Shown: piece by piece, positions 15,428-24,639 of the stretch
Layout: the number at the start of each line of letters is the position of its first letter
How positions within the stretch are numbered: position 1 is the first letter of the stretch
DNA from: an uncultured Solirubrobacteraceae bacterium
Lineage (GTDB): Bacteria; Actinomycetota; Thermoleophilia; Solirubrobacterales; Solirubrobacteraceae
Reading direction: 5' to 3'
Length of the DNA: 59,088 bases
Assembly (NCBI GenBank): GCA_902806205.1
Contig: CADCVR010000065.1
Location: 1 to 59,088, forward strand
Notes under the pieces: model-generated
What the model saw: only the letters and a program-made list of their open reading frames with translations
What the model was told of the DNA's origin: nothing
Databases searched by the model: none
Position numbers and translations under genes: made by a program

Positions 15428-17328
15428 CAGCCCTTGCGCGTCGCCCGGCGCACCCGGCGGTCGCGCCGCGCTCGGCGCGCGCCCGACGGCGTCGCCTTCG
15501 TCTCGAGGAACTTGAGCGCCTGCACGTAGAGCAGCGAGCTCGGCTTGGTGTGGATCTCGGCGACCCGCAGTGCCTCGAGGAACTCCTCCGGCCCGTCGAA
15601 GTCCGGCATCCGGACCCGGACGGAGCCCAGCCCGGGCGCGACGTGGGAGTCCGATCCGGCCCCCGCGACGATCCGGTACTTCGTGGCGAAGCGCTGCGCC
15701 TCCTCGTTGAAGGAGCCGATCGCCACGCGCGGGTTGTAGACCTCGATCGCGTCGACGTCGTCGATGATCGCCAGGAGGTGCTCGTAGTCCGGGACCGAAT
15801 GCATCCGGTCGAACGGATGGGGAACGTAGACGATCCCGCCCTGGCGCTTGATCTCCGCGACGGTCTCCTGCAGCGACATGCCGCGCGGGATCTTCTGCGT
15901 CAGGAACAGCCCGATGACCTCGCCCTGCGAGGCGGTCTTGATCTCCTCCCCGACGATGACCTTGAGGTTGAACCCTCCGGCCAGGCGCTGCGCCTCCAGC
16001 GCGCCGGAGATCTCGTTGTGGTCGGTGACGGCGATGGCGCCGAGCCCCTGGTCGCGCGCCGTGGCCAGCAGCACCTCCACGGGGGTCACGCAGTCCATCG
16101 AGTGGTCCGTGTGCATGTGCAGATCCACGTCGATGCGGGTGCGGCCGTCGAGCCGCCGGGCGAGCGACGGTGAGCCGGCGGGTTCGTGGCGCCGGCCCGC
16201 CAGCGTGGCGTAGACGGCCTCGAGCTCGTCGGCGACGCGGGCGAAGGCGAGGTGCTCGCGCGCGGCGGCAGCGGCCGCACTCAGGCGGTCACGCAGGCCG
16301 ACGTCGCCGACGAGGCGCTGCAACTGTGCCCCGAGCGTCTCGGGGTCGCGCGCGCCGAAGAGCAGCCCGTGATCGCCCTCGCCCGTGACCTCCTCGTAGA
16401 CGGCCAGCGACGTCGCCAGCGGCACCGCGCCCGCGGCGATCGCGCGGAGCACGAGCCCGGGCGACGGGGCCGCCCCGTCGGAGGCAGCGACGAGCACGTC
16501 GGCTTGGGCGAGCAGCGCGGCCTCCGAGCTGCCGGGCTCGAGGAAGCGGACGCGCTCGCGCAGGTCGGCCCGGAGGGCGGTGGACGAGGACGGGCCGCGG
16601 TCGGACAGCACGCGGACCTCCCACGCCCCGGCCGGGTCGAGGCCGCGGAGGCCGCGCAGGAACGTCCTCAGCGCGCCGCGCTCCTCCTCGTCGACGAAGG
16701 CGATGACCACCGGCCCGCCCGGCGCCCGGGGCGGGCGGGCCGGCGTCGCCGCGTCGGCCCCGGGGGTCACGACCGCGTACTCCCCGGGGAAGTGGCGGCG
16801 CATGAGCTCGGCGGTGACGGCGAAGCTCGCCAGCCGCAGGTCGAGGCGGCCGAAGACGAGGTCGGTGAGCCGGCGCGCGACCTGGGTCGCGACGACGCGC
16901 TCGGTCGGCGCGTGGAACGTCCCGACGTTCAGGGCGCGCGAGTGGCGTAGCGCGGCGCTCGCGACCGACGGCGCGAACGGCTCGTGGACGTGGCACAGGT
17001 CGAAGGCCACGCCGCCGAGCAGCTCCTCGACGGTGCGCGTGACGTCGATCGACGGCGCCGCCCGGCGGCGCGCGCCGATCGGCGCCGGGAGCACCTCGCC
17101 GACCGCGAGCAGCTCCCAGGCGCCGGGCGCGGCGGCGCCGTCCCCGCTCCTGATGCGCGCCCGCGAGCGGCGCACGAGCTCCTCGGAGACCGACGGCGCG
17201 ACGATGGTGACGCCGTGACCGCGGGCGGCGAGGAGCTCCGCGCTCCGGGCGATCTGCCCGTTGACCTCGTGCCCGGACTCCCAGGGGAACGGCGTGACCT
17301 GGGCGATGGCGAAGCGCTCGGCGGGCAC
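15427..17328 (-). CDS. Glycosyltransferase (GT4-like) fused to a PHP-domain phosphoesterase
   Basis: 633 residues. Residues 1 to about 390 resemble a GT-B glycosyltransferase: an N-terminal QVTPFPWESGHEVNGQ loop, CHVHEPFAPSVA, and a late ADVLVAASDG segment with GLVLRAIAAGAVPLAT, the donor-binding region. From about residue 405 a PHP domain follows with its metal motifs DLHMHTDHSMD, AVTDHNE, the VGEEIKT strand, VPHPFDR and AGSDSHV. PHP domains hydrolyse phosphoesters. The pairing suggests a sugar-transfer enzyme with a built-in phosphatase, or a bifunctional polysaccharide/teichuronate-type enzyme. GTG 17328 is the start. First gene of a three-gene operon. Confidence 0.85.
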   Translation of the reverse strand: MPAERFAIAQVTPFPWESGHEVNGQIARSAELLAARGHGVTIVAPSVSEELVRRSRARIRSGDGAAAPGAWELLAVGEVLPAPIGARRRAAPSIDVTRTVEELLGGVAFDLCHVHEPFAPSVASAALRHSRALNVGTFHAPTERVVATQVARRLTDLVFGRLDLRLASFAVTAELMRRHFPGEYAVVTPGADAATPARPPRAPGGPVVIAFVDEEERGALRTFLRGLRGLDPAGAWEVRVLSDRGPSSSTALRADLRERVRFLEPGSSEAALLAQADVLVAASDGAAPSPGLVLRAIAAGAVPLATSLAVYEEVTGEGDHGLLFGARDPETLGAQLQRLVGDVGLRDRLSAAAAAAREHLAFARVADELEAVYATLAGRRHEPAGSPSLARRLDGRTRIDVDLHMHTDHSMDCVTPVEVLLATARDQGLGAIAVTDHNEISGALEAQRLAGGFNLKVIVGEEIKTASQGEVIGLFLTQKIPRGMSLQETVAEIKRQGGIVYVPHPFDRMHSVPDYEHLLAIIDDVDAIEVYNPRVAIGSFNEEAQRFATKYRIVAGAGSDSHVAPGLGSVRVRMPDFDGPEEFLEALRVAEIHTKPSSLLYVQALKFLETKATPSGARRARRDRRVRRATRKG

Positions 17329-17428
17329 CTGGCGATCATCGCACGCGGCCGTGTACTCCCCCGGGGCAGGGGGGCGCTGCTCCCCTCGTACCGCGACAAG
17401 GGGCCGAGGGCCGGGTACGGTGCCGGGG

Positions 17429-18589
17429 ATGGCCTACCTGCAGCGCGCACGGGAGCCGATCAGACCGCACGACGTCGCGCTCGTGCTCGGCCTCGCGGTG
17501 GTGCTCGTCGGCGACACCCTGCTGTTTCCCACCGACGGGCACGGGCTCACCCTTGCCGCCGTGCCGGCCATCGCGCTCATCACCCTGCCGCTGCTCTGGC
17601 GCTCCGTGGCGCCCAAGGTCGTGTGCCAGCTCGTCGTCCTCGGGGTCCTCGCGTGCCTGATCACGCTGAAGCCCACCCACGTCATCTCGCTGCCGCCCAT
17701 GGTGGCGAGCTACTCCGTGGCGCTGCACTCCGACCGCCTGCGCTCCGTCGTGCTCGCGATGGCCACGGTCTCGATTGCGATCTTGTGCGTCATCGCGTTC
17801 TCCGAGGGCGGCCCGGCCGCCACCGACCTCGTGATGAACAGCGCGTTCCTGCTGCTCGCCGTGGCGACGGGAGATGCCGTCCGGGCGCGCCGCGCCTACC
17901 GTGTCGCGGCGGCGAGCCGGGAGGCCGAACGCGAGCGGGAGCGGGTGGCCGAGGCGCAGCGGATGGTCGCCGAGGAGCGCGTGCGCATCGCGCGGGAGGT
18001 CCACGACGTCGTCGCCCACGCCATGGTGGCGATCAACGTGCAGGCCGGGGTGGCCGCCCACGTGCTCGACCGTCGCCCCGAGCAGGCCCGCAGCGCCCTG
18101 CAGCAGATCAAGGCCAGCTCGGGCGCGGCGCTGACCGACCTGCGCGCGACGCTGGGACTGCTGCGCGAGGAGGGCTCCGCGGCGCCCGTGCGCCCCGCGG
18201 AGTCCCTCGCCGGGCTGCCCGAGCTCGCCGGCCCGCTGCGCGCCGCCGGCATCGAGGTCGACGTGACGGTGGACGGCCTTCAGGACGGCGTGCCGTCGCC
18301 CGTCGGCGCGGCCGCCTACCGGATCGTGCAGGAGGCCACGACGAACATCCTCCGCCACGCGGGAGCGCGCCGGGCGACGATCGCCGTCGACGTGGGGCGT
18401 GACTGCGTCGAGCTGCGCGTCGAGGACGACGGCGCCGCGCTCGTGCCCGTGGGCGGCGTGGTCGAGCCGGGCTCGGGCAGCGGATTGCGTGGGATGGCCG
18501 AGCGCGCGGCGACGCTCGGCGGTCGCCTTGAGGCCGGCCGCCTGGACGACGGCGGCTGGCGCGTGCACGCCGTGCTCCCGCTCGCATGA
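17429..18589 (+). CDS. Membrane sensor histidine kinase (NarL-partner type, HisKA_3)
   Basis: 386 residues. Four to five N-terminal membrane spans (about residues 16-150) without a separate sensor domain, a coiled coil (EAERERERVAEAQRMVAEER), then the dimerisation helix REVHDVVAHAM with phospho-acceptor H192, and a C-terminal ATPase domain (EATTNILRHAGA N-box; GSGSGLRGMAERAATLGG G-box). It pairs with the regulator 47 bases downstream and probably senses the membrane state or a small hydrophobic compound. ATG 17429 is chosen because the upstream codons are not protein-like. Confidence 0.9.
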   Translation: MAYLQRAREPIRPHDVALVLGLAVVLVGDTLLFPTDGHGLTLAAVPAIALITLPLLWRSVAPKVVCQLVVLGVLACLITLKPTHVISLPPMVASYSVALHSDRLRSVVLAMATVSIAILCVIAFSEGGPAATDLVMNSAFLLLAVATGDAVRARRAYRVAAASREAERERERVAEAQRMVAEERVRIAREVHDVVAHAMVAINVQAGVAAHVLDRRPEQARSALQQIKASSGAALTDLRATLGLLREEGSAAPVRPAESLAGLPELAGPLRAAGIEVDVTVDGLQDGVPSPVGAAAYRIVQEATTNILRHAGARRATIAVDVGRDCVELRVEDDGAALVPVGGVVEPGSGSGLRGMAERAATLGGRLEAGRLDDGGWRVHAVLPLA

Positions 18590-18635
18590 CCGCGTCCCAG
18601 GGCTGCACCCGTGATCGGGAAGGCCGGCCGTCGCG

Positions 18636-19301
18636 GTGAGCATCCGCGTCCTGCTCGCCGACGACCAGACGATGGTCCGGGCGGGGTTCTCGGCGCTGCT
18701 CGAATCCGAGGACGGGCTCGAGGTCTGCGGCGAGGCCGGCGACGGGGAGCAGGCCGTCGCCCTGGCCCGCGAGCTGCGCCCGGACATCGTGCTGATGGAC
18801 GTGCGGATGCCGCGGATGGACGGGCTCGCGGCGACCGCGGCGATCACCGCCGATCCGGCGCTGGCCGCCACGCGCGTCGTCGTGCTGACCACCTTCGAGC
18901 TCGACGAGTACGTCTTCGGGGCGCTGCGCGCCGGCGCGAGCGGCTTCCTGCTCAAGGACCTCGAGCCGACCGACCTCCTGCACACCGTCCGCGTCGTGGC
19001 GGCCGGTGACGCGCTGCTGGCGCCGCGGATCACGCGCCGGCTGATCGAGGCCTTCGTCGACGTCCCGGAGCGCTCGTCCCCGCCGCCGGCCGCCCTCGAC
19101 GAGCTGACCGCGCGGGAGCGCGAGATCCTTCAGCTCGTCGGGCTCGGGCTGTCCAACCAGGAGATCGCGGCGCGGCTCGTCCTCTCACCGCTGACGGTGA
19201 AGACGCACGTCTCACGCGTGTTCATGAAGCTCGGCGCGCGTGACCGCGCTCAGCTCGTCGTGACCGCCTACGAGAGCGGCCTCGTGGTGGCGGGGCAGTA
19301 G
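18636..19301 (+). CDS. NarL/LuxR-family response regulator
   Basis: 221 residues. The receiver domain has acidic pair D9/D10, phospho-acceptor D55 (VLMDVRMPR), T in VVLTTF and K in FLLKDLE. The C-terminal LuxR-type HTH has ELTAREREILQLVGLGLSNQ and LTVKTHVSRVFMKLG. It is the cognate partner of the upstream kinase and probably controls the adjacent MMPL transporter, whose promoter region carries a palindrome. GTG start. Confidence 0.93.
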   Translation: MSIRVLLADDQTMVRAGFSALLESEDGLEVCGEAGDGEQAVALARELRPDIVLMDVRMPRMDGLAATAAITADPALAATRVVVLTTFELDEYVFGALRAGASGFLLKDLEPTDLLHTVRVVAAGDALLAPRITRRLIEAFVDVPERSSPPPAALDELTAREREILQLVGLGLSNQEIAARLVLSPLTVKTHVSRVFMKLGARDRAQLVVTAYESGLVVAGQ

Positions 19302-19409
19302 GCGCACGCGGGAAGGAGGCATGGCCGGGCGACTACTCCCCGGGGCGTACGTCAGGTTGCTCCCGGCGGCCGATGTGCGCAGAAACCTCTGTGCGATGCT
19401 TTGATCCTC

Positions 19410-19429
19410 GGGTGAGTGACCGCTCACCC
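19410..19429. promoter_or_regulatory. Palindrome before the MMPL gene
   Basis: Perfect inverted repeat GGGTGAG-6-CTCACCC ending 23 bases before ATG 19453, just upstream of a strong GGAGGAG ribosome site. It could be the operator for the adjacent response regulator or for a TetR-type repressor, or an attenuating hairpin. Confidence 0.5.
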
Positions 19430-19452
19430 ACAGAACCTCGGAGGAGATCGCC

Positions 19453-21561
19453 ATGTTGACCGCCCTGTCCGACCGCATCGGGGGACGCCCCCGGCGAAGC
19501 CTGCTCGCCGTCGGGCTGTTCGTCATCGTCGCCGGGGTCCTGGGCGCTCCCGTCGCCGGTGTTCTGGAGGATTCGGGCGGCTTCGCCCCGCCTGACGCAG
19601 GCTCCTCGCGAGCCATCGAGCGCATCAACGACGCGAGCGGCACCCAATCCTCCGCCCGCGTCGTGCTGCTCGTCCGAACCCCCCGGGGGGCCGGCTCCCC
19701 GGCCGCCCGCGCGCGGGTGGCCCAGCTGCGGGCCGAGCTGGCGCGGGAGCCGGGCGTCGTCTCCGTCGCCACCGCGAGGAGCAGCGGCGACCCCGCGTTC
19801 GTCTCCCGCGACGGCCGCTCGACGTTCCTGGCGGTGACGCTCGCCGCCGAAGCGGCGGACGACGAGGTCGCCGAGTCGATGAGGGAGCGCTTCGGCGGCC
19901 AGGACGACGTCGTGCTGGGCGGCGCGCTCATCGCCCAGACGCAGATCGGCGAGCGCATCGGCGCCGACCTCGGGCGCGCGGAGCTGCTGGCCTTCCCGCT
20001 GCTGCTCGTCCTCTCCCTGCTGTTCTTCCGCGGCCGCGCCACGGTGCTGCCGCTCGTGGTGGGCATCACGACCGTCCTCGGCACCTTCCTGGCGCTGCGG
20101 GCGATCAACGAGGCCTACGCCCTGTCGATCTTCGCGCTGAACCTCGTGATCGGCCTCGGGCTCGGGCTGGCCATCGACTACACCCTGTTTCTCGTCTCAC
20201 GCTACCGCGAGGAGCTCGAGCGCCACGGTCCGGGGCCCGCCGCCGTCCGCGCCACCATGCAGACCGCCGGGCGCACCGTGGTCTTCTCGGCCGCGACCGT
20301 CGCGATCGCGCTGATCACCCTGACCGTGTTCCCGCTCGGCTTCGCGAAGTCGATGGGCATCGCCGGCGCGGTGGTCGCGCTCGTCGCGGCCGCGGCCGCG
20401 CTGGTCATCACCCCGGCGCTGTTCGCGCTCTGGGGCGCCAAGCTCGCCGTCCGGCACCGCCGCGAGCGCGCCCCCCAGGAGGGCAGGTGGTACCGGCTCT
20501 CGCACGCGGTCATGCGCCGCCCGGTCTCGGTCGCGGTCGCCACCACGCTCGTGATGGTCGCCGTGTCGCTGCCGTCGCTGCGGGCCGAGTTCACCCCCGT
20601 CGACGCGACGGTCATCCCGTTGAGCGAGAGCTCGCGCACCGTCGCCGACGCCCTGCAGCGCGACTTCCCCGGGCAGAGGACCGCGCCGGTCGTCCTCGCG
20701 CTCGACGCGCCGCGCGGCGACGCCGCGGGCGTGCGTGCCTACGCGTCCGGCCTGAAGGACCTGCCCGGCGTCAAGGCGGTCTCGGAGCGGCCGCTGGACG
20801 CCGCCACCTGGCAGGTCGACCTCGCGGTGACCGGTGAGCCCGACGGGCCCGCGGCCCGGGCGCTCGTCGAGCGGGTGCGCGCCGACGGCGGACCCTTCCC
20901 GGTGCTCGTCGGCGGAGCCGCGGCGGAGTTCGTCGACCAGCAGGCGGCGATCGCCTCGCGGCTCCCGCTCGCGATCGGGGTGGTCGCACTGCTGACCTTC
21001 GGCGTGCTGTGGCTCATGACGGGCTCGGTGATCCTGCCGCTCAAGGCACTCGCGATGAACGTCCTGACGGTGGGCGCGTCCCTGGGCGTGCTCACGCTCA
21101 TCTACCAGGACGGGCGCTTCGAGGGCCTGTTGAACTACACGAGCAACGGCGGCGTCGAGGCGACCGACTTCCTCGTGACCGCGACGATCGTGTTCGCACT
21201 GTCGACGGACTACGGGGTGTTCCTGCTCGGGCGGATCAAGGAGGCACGGGAGGCCGGGCTCGCGGAGCGCGAGGCGGTCGCCGTCGGGCTGGAGCGCACG
21301 GGCGCGGTCGTGACCGCGGCGGCGATCCTGCTGGCGGTGGCGATCGGGGCGTTCTCCACGAGCTCGATCTCCTTCATCCAGCAGATCGGGATCGCGACGG
21401 CCACGGGCGTGCTGCTCGACGCCTTCGTCGTCCGCGCGCTGCTCGTCCCCTCCCTGATGGCGCTGCTGGGCAAGTGGAACTGGTGGTCGCCGATGTGGAT
21501 GCGCTCCGCGCACGACCGGCTGGGGCTCGGCGAGGGTCATCCGGCGGCCGGGACCGCCTGA
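19453..21561 (+). CDS. MMPL-family RND transporter
   Basis: 702 residues in the inner membrane. Two repeats, each an N-terminal helix, an extracytoplasmic domain and a five-helix bundle: TM1 about residues 17-35, bundle 170-340, second TM about 365-385, bundle 510-690. Conserved RND/MMPL motifs include GLGLGLAIDYTLFLVSRYREE in the first bundle and ALSTDYGVFLLGRIKEARE in the second, whose Asp-Tyr pairs relay protons. Likely exports lipids, hydrophobic peptides or drugs. It follows a two-component system and has its own palindromic leader and strong ribosome site. Confidence 0.93.
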   Translation: MLTALSDRIGGRPRRSLLAVGLFVIVAGVLGAPVAGVLEDSGGFAPPDAGSSRAIERINDASGTQSSARVVLLVRTPRGAGSPAARARVAQLRAELAREPGVVSVATARSSGDPAFVSRDGRSTFLAVTLAAEAADDEVAESMRERFGGQDDVVLGGALIAQTQIGERIGADLGRAELLAFPLLLVLSLLFFRGRATVLPLVVGITTVLGTFLALRAINEAYALSIFALNLVIGLGLGLAIDYTLFLVSRYREELERHGPGPAAVRATMQTAGRTVVFSAATVAIALITLTVFPLGFAKSMGIAGAVVALVAAAAALVITPALFALWGAKLAVRHRRERAPQEGRWYRLSHAVMRRPVSVAVATTLVMVAVSLPSLRAEFTPVDATVIPLSESSRTVADALQRDFPGQRTAPVVLALDAPRGDAAGVRAYASGLKDLPGVKAVSERPLDAATWQVDLAVTGEPDGPAARALVERVRADGGPFPVLVGGAAAEFVDQQAAIASRLPLAIGVVALLTFGVLWLMTGSVILPLKALAMNVLTVGASLGVLTLIYQDGRFEGLLNYTSNGGVEATDFLVTATIVFALSTDYGVFLLGRIKEAREAGLAEREAVAVGLERTGAVVTAAAILLAVAIGAFSTSSISFIQQIGIATATGVLLDAFVVRALLVPSLMALLGKWNWWSPMWMRSAHDRLGLGEGHPAAGTA

Positions 21562-21590
21562 GCGGCGGCCCGGCGTTCGGGATCGCGTTG

Positions 21591-22526
21591 CTATTCGATG
21601 GTGAGCTCGTCGATCATGCCCTGGGCGACGTGCGGCTTGCCGCCCTTGCGGTCCTGGATGAAGCAGACGACGGCGTACTTGCCGGCCTTGAACTCGAGCT
21701 CGAGGTTCTGCGCGATGCCCCCGTCGATGACCTGCGTGCCCAGGCCGTTCTCGAAGTCGACGGGCGGCGGCCCCTTGGGCGGCTTGTCGGAGGCGAAGGC
21801 GGCGGTGACGTCGGCGATCGTCTTGCCCTTGTTGATCGGGAAGATGATCGCGTGGTGGAGCTCTTTGCCGGTGTTCTCGAAGCGCACCTGGTTGACGCCG
21901 GCTTTGAGGCCGTCGAACTCGAAGCCGTACTCGTCCTGGCCGTCGTCGGTCGCAGTCAGGGTGGCGGGCTGGTCGGGCAGCTTGGCCTCGGACGGCGGGC
22001 CGGTGACGGTGAACTCGCCCCGAGCGCCGAGATCTGAGTTGCTCTTGCCCTCGCCGTCCCCGCTCTCGGTCTCGTCGTCGGTGATCCCGTACTTGCCCGG
22101 AGCTAACACCTGCGTGACGCTGCCGGTCTGGCCGGGCTTGACGGCCGTGAGGCCGCCGCCGTCCTCGATCCAGGCTGGGATCGGCGCGCCCTCCTTGTCG
22201 ACGGCCTTCTCGAACTCCTCGACGGTGTGATCGTCGAGCAGCCGCACGATCCCCGCCGAGCGAGGGACGCTGTCTGAGTTCTTCAGCGTCAGCGTGACCA
22301 GCCCCGCCTTGACGGAATCCGGGAACGTGAGCTTCTTCTTCGTCTTGCCGTCCGCCGTGGCCTCGATCGCAAAGCTCGCAGGCGCGGCAGGCGCCGCGGA
22401 GGCAGCGGGGGCAGCCGGCTTGGACGCCGGCTCGTCGTCGCCGCAGCCGGCGAGTGCTCCCGCGCCGAGCGCGGCAACGCACGTGATAGCCGTCCGCGCG
22501 AGGCAGAGGGGGGTGGTCGTCCTCAT
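21591..22526 (-). CDS. Lipoprotein with two cupredoxin-like domains
   Basis: 311 residues. A lipoprotein signal ends in GALAGC; an Ala/Pro-rich linker follows, then two beta-sandwich domains. The first (about 50-180) has TFPDSVKAGLVTLTLKN and TQVLAPGKYGI strands but no copper cysteine. The second (about 185-311) has ELHHAIIF, YAVVCFIQD and PHVAQGM, giving His, Cys, His and Met in the order of a type 1 copper site. Predicted outer-face copper or electron-transfer lipoprotein. It converges on the MMPL gene. Confidence 0.8.
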   Translation of the reverse strand: MRTTTPLCLARTAITCVAALGAGALAGCGDDEPASKPAAPAASAAPAAPASFAIEATADGKTKKKLTFPDSVKAGLVTLTLKNSDSVPRSAGIVRLLDDHTVEEFEKAVDKEGAPIPAWIEDGGGLTAVKPGQTGSVTQVLAPGKYGITDDETESGDGEGKSNSDLGARGEFTVTGPPSEAKLPDQPATLTATDDGQDEYGFEFDGLKAGVNQVRFENTGKELHHAIIFPINKGKTIADVTAAFASDKPPKGPPPVDFENGLGTQVIDGGIAQNLELEFKAGKYAVVCFIQDRKGGKPHVAQGMIDELTIE

Positions 22527-22529
22527 CGT

Positions 22530-22690
22530 TGTCCTCGCTCTGTGTGTTGGGGGTCGAAGACGCGGTCCGCGCGGACGAAAGCCAGGTCGCCAGCCCCACC
22601 CCGCCCGCCAGCACCAGCACCGCTGCGGCCGATGCCACCTGCCCTGCCCGTACGCGCCGAAGCGCTGCCTGCTGTTCGCATCTCAGTTCT
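22530..22690 (-). pseudogene. Possible small single-span membrane protein broken just after its start
   Basis: On the minus strand one frame reads EQQAALRRVRAGQVASAAAV, a hydrophobic span (LVLAGGVGLATWL) and an acidic tail (TQSEDNDEDD). This frame has no start codon; the nearby ATG (about 22664) is one frame off, as if a base were lost right after it. It lies directly upstream of the cupredoxin lipoprotein. Weak evidence. Confidence 0.3.
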
Positions 22691-23506
22691 CCTCGTGGTG
22701 GTTGAGGAGTGCAAGCCTCGCCGGTGTCGCTGGCGCCGTCATCACCCGTCGGGATGAAGCTGAGCGGCCTCCTCCTCCCCAGGGATGAGGCCGCGTCGTA
22801 GCCGATGTGGGTCACGGCGTGTGAGAAGCGGTCTGACGGGAGCAGCGGACTCTGACGGCGACGAACTTCCCGCCGTTGCGTAGCCCATGCGCAGCCGGCT
22901 GCTGCCAGCGTTGACGGTCCATTGGACGAGTCGACCATCGGTGCACTCATCGACGTCCTGCTCGCCACCTGGCCGGTTCCGCCGGGCCACAGGAGAACCG
23001 GCGTGGACCCGCACGAGAGGTCCGCGGGCTGCATCCAGGTCAAGCACCTCGTCGAGGCGGGGCTCCTTAGCCCCCTCGCTGATGCTTTCCATGCATCTGG
23101 GCAGTGTGGGGTCGAGAAGCGCAGAGTTTCGCTATCGCGTGGCAGGAGCGCTCTCCCCCGCGCCTGCGCAGAGCGCCCCTCTTCGCGCATAGGGGCAGCG
23201 AGGACGAAAAGTTGTGCTTCCAGCCGAAGGCGACCATCTGAGTCGGCCCGTCGCCGGAGCGCCAGCAAGCACCATGAAGGCGCTTCGCTCGTCCCGTCGG
23301 CACGTCGCCGACACCACTCATGCTTCGACTGTCCGAGAGTCCTCGAGCCAGGCGCCTCTCGAGCCGTCCCGATCTTCACCACAACAGCCGCACAGACTTC
23401 CACCCGCGTGGCGCGCACCTGCCTCGGCGCTCCTTCGACGCCGCGGCGCGCGAGCGGCTCGGCAAGCGTCGGGAACGAAACGGCCCGCCGTGGCGCTTCA
23501 GGGTCA
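22691..23506. other. About 0.8 kb without a recognisable gene; left part of the decayed element
   Basis: Long open frames cross this stretch on both strands but they are arginine/serine-rich shadows with no protein-like pattern. Codon-position structure is absent. It probably contains the left junction of the mobile element that includes the relaxase fragment and the integrase. I looked for a copy of the tRNA-Arg 3' end (CCCCGATTCGAAC) and found none. Confidence 0.45.
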
Positions 23507-24275
23507 GTGCTCTCCATCGGCAAGCTCGCCGCAGGGCCCGGCGCCGGTCGCTACTACGTCGACCAGGTCGCCGACGGCCGCGAGGACTACTACAGCGGCG
23601 AGGGCGAGGCGCCGGGGCGCTGGGTCGGCGCGGGAAGCGCGAAGCTCGGGCTGAGCGGGCGGGTCGGCGAGGACGAGCTGCTGCGGCTGCTGGCCGGTCA
23701 GGATTCCGCGACCGGCCGCGTGCTGGGGCGCGAGCTGAGGTCCGGGACCGTGGCCGGCTTCGACCTCACCTTCCGGTCGCCCAAGAGCGTGAGCATCCTC
23801 TTCGGCGTCGGCGATCCGGCGTTGGCGGCGCAGATCCGCGGCGGGCATGAGGCGGCGGTGAGCGCGGCGCTTGAGTACCTCGAGCGCGAGGCGTGCGTCG
23901 TGCGCCGGGGCAAGGGCGGTGCCGTCGAGCTTCCGGGAAGCAGGGTTCGTCGCGGCGGCGTTTGAGCACCGTGCCTCGCGCGCCGGCGACCCGCTGCTGC
24001 ACACCCACGTCGTCATCGCCAACGCAGCGCTCGGACCCGACGGGCGCTGGACGGCGCTCTACGGCCGACGGGTCTACGCGCACGCCAAAACGGCCGGCTT
24101 CCCCTACCAGGCCGTCCTGCGCGACGAGCTGACCCGTCGCCTCGGACTGGCGTGGGAGCCGGTGCACAACGGAACCGCCGACGTCCGGGGCGTCCCGCGG
24201 ACGTTGATCGAGCACTTCTCGCAACGGCGGTCGGAGATCCTGGAGGTGATGGCCGCTCGCGCGCACGCGCGTTGC
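23507..24275 (+). pseudogene. MobF/TrwC-type relaxase, frameshifted and truncated
   Basis: The first ~250 residues of a conjugative relaxase survive in two frames. GTG 23507 opens VLSIGKLAAGPGAGRYYVDQ, with the catalytic tyrosine pair YY, followed by EDYYSGEGE, the GFDLTFRSPKSVSILFGVGD segment and HEAAVSAALEYLE. At about 23943 one extra base shifts the frame, and the second part continues GFVAAAFEHRASRAGDPLLH-THVVIAN (the metal-binding histidines). Homology ends near 24270, whereas full relaxases run to 1,000 residues or more with a helicase domain. It marks a former conjugative plasmid or integrative element. Confidence 0.8.
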
Positions 24276-24447
24276 CACCGCCGGCGATCGGTCCGAAGCT
24301 GCGGCGCTGCCGACCCAGTGAACGGCGGAAGTGCCGGGCGTGGTCAGGTCGCGGCGCCGAGACGCCGACGCCGAGGGGCCCACAGGGCCGTGATCGTCCG
24401 CCGGGACAGCGAAGCACAGCGGCGACCCGGCTTGCCAACGAGCCTCT

Positions 24448-24639
24448 TCAGGCGGGGACGACGCGCTCGCCGGGAGCGCAGTCAGAGACGATCGCCCCGT
24501 CCGCGTCGATCGCGACAAGCAGCAGACTCTCGCGCGCCTCGGGGCTCGCCGCGGCGAGGCGCTCGAGCGCCGCCTGTCCCGCGTCGGCCTCGTCGAATGA
24601 CGCGACGAGGTTCCCGCTCTCGAGGATCGAGTACGTCAT
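24448..24639 (-). CDS. Small conserved-looking hypothetical protein
   Basis: 63 residues: MTYSILESGNLVASFDEADA at the start, a helix (GQAALERLAAASPEARE), then LLLVAIDADGAIVSDCAPGERV. The compact beta-alpha-beta pattern and a GGAGCAG ribosome site support a real gene. Its ATG overlaps the restored stop of the upstream frameshifted gene (ATGA), giving an integrase / hypothetical / hypothetical order on the minus strand. Function unknown. Confidence 0.6.
   Translation of the reverse strand: MTYSILESGNLVASFDEADAGQAALERLAAASPEARESLLLVAIDADGAIVSDCAPGERVVPA

Noticed and set aside
22742-23321. Several short open frames on both strands left of the relaxase fragment
   Set aside because: Ser/Arg-rich composition, no ribosome sites and no recognisable motifs; treated as gene-free decayed DNA.
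20197-23523. Very long open frame (over 1,100 codons) on the minus strand opposite the MMPL gene and beyond
   Set aside because: It is a GC-rich antisense shadow: Arg/His/Asp-rich without any domain pattern, and it crosses the MMPL gene and the cupredoxin gene in a non-coding frame.
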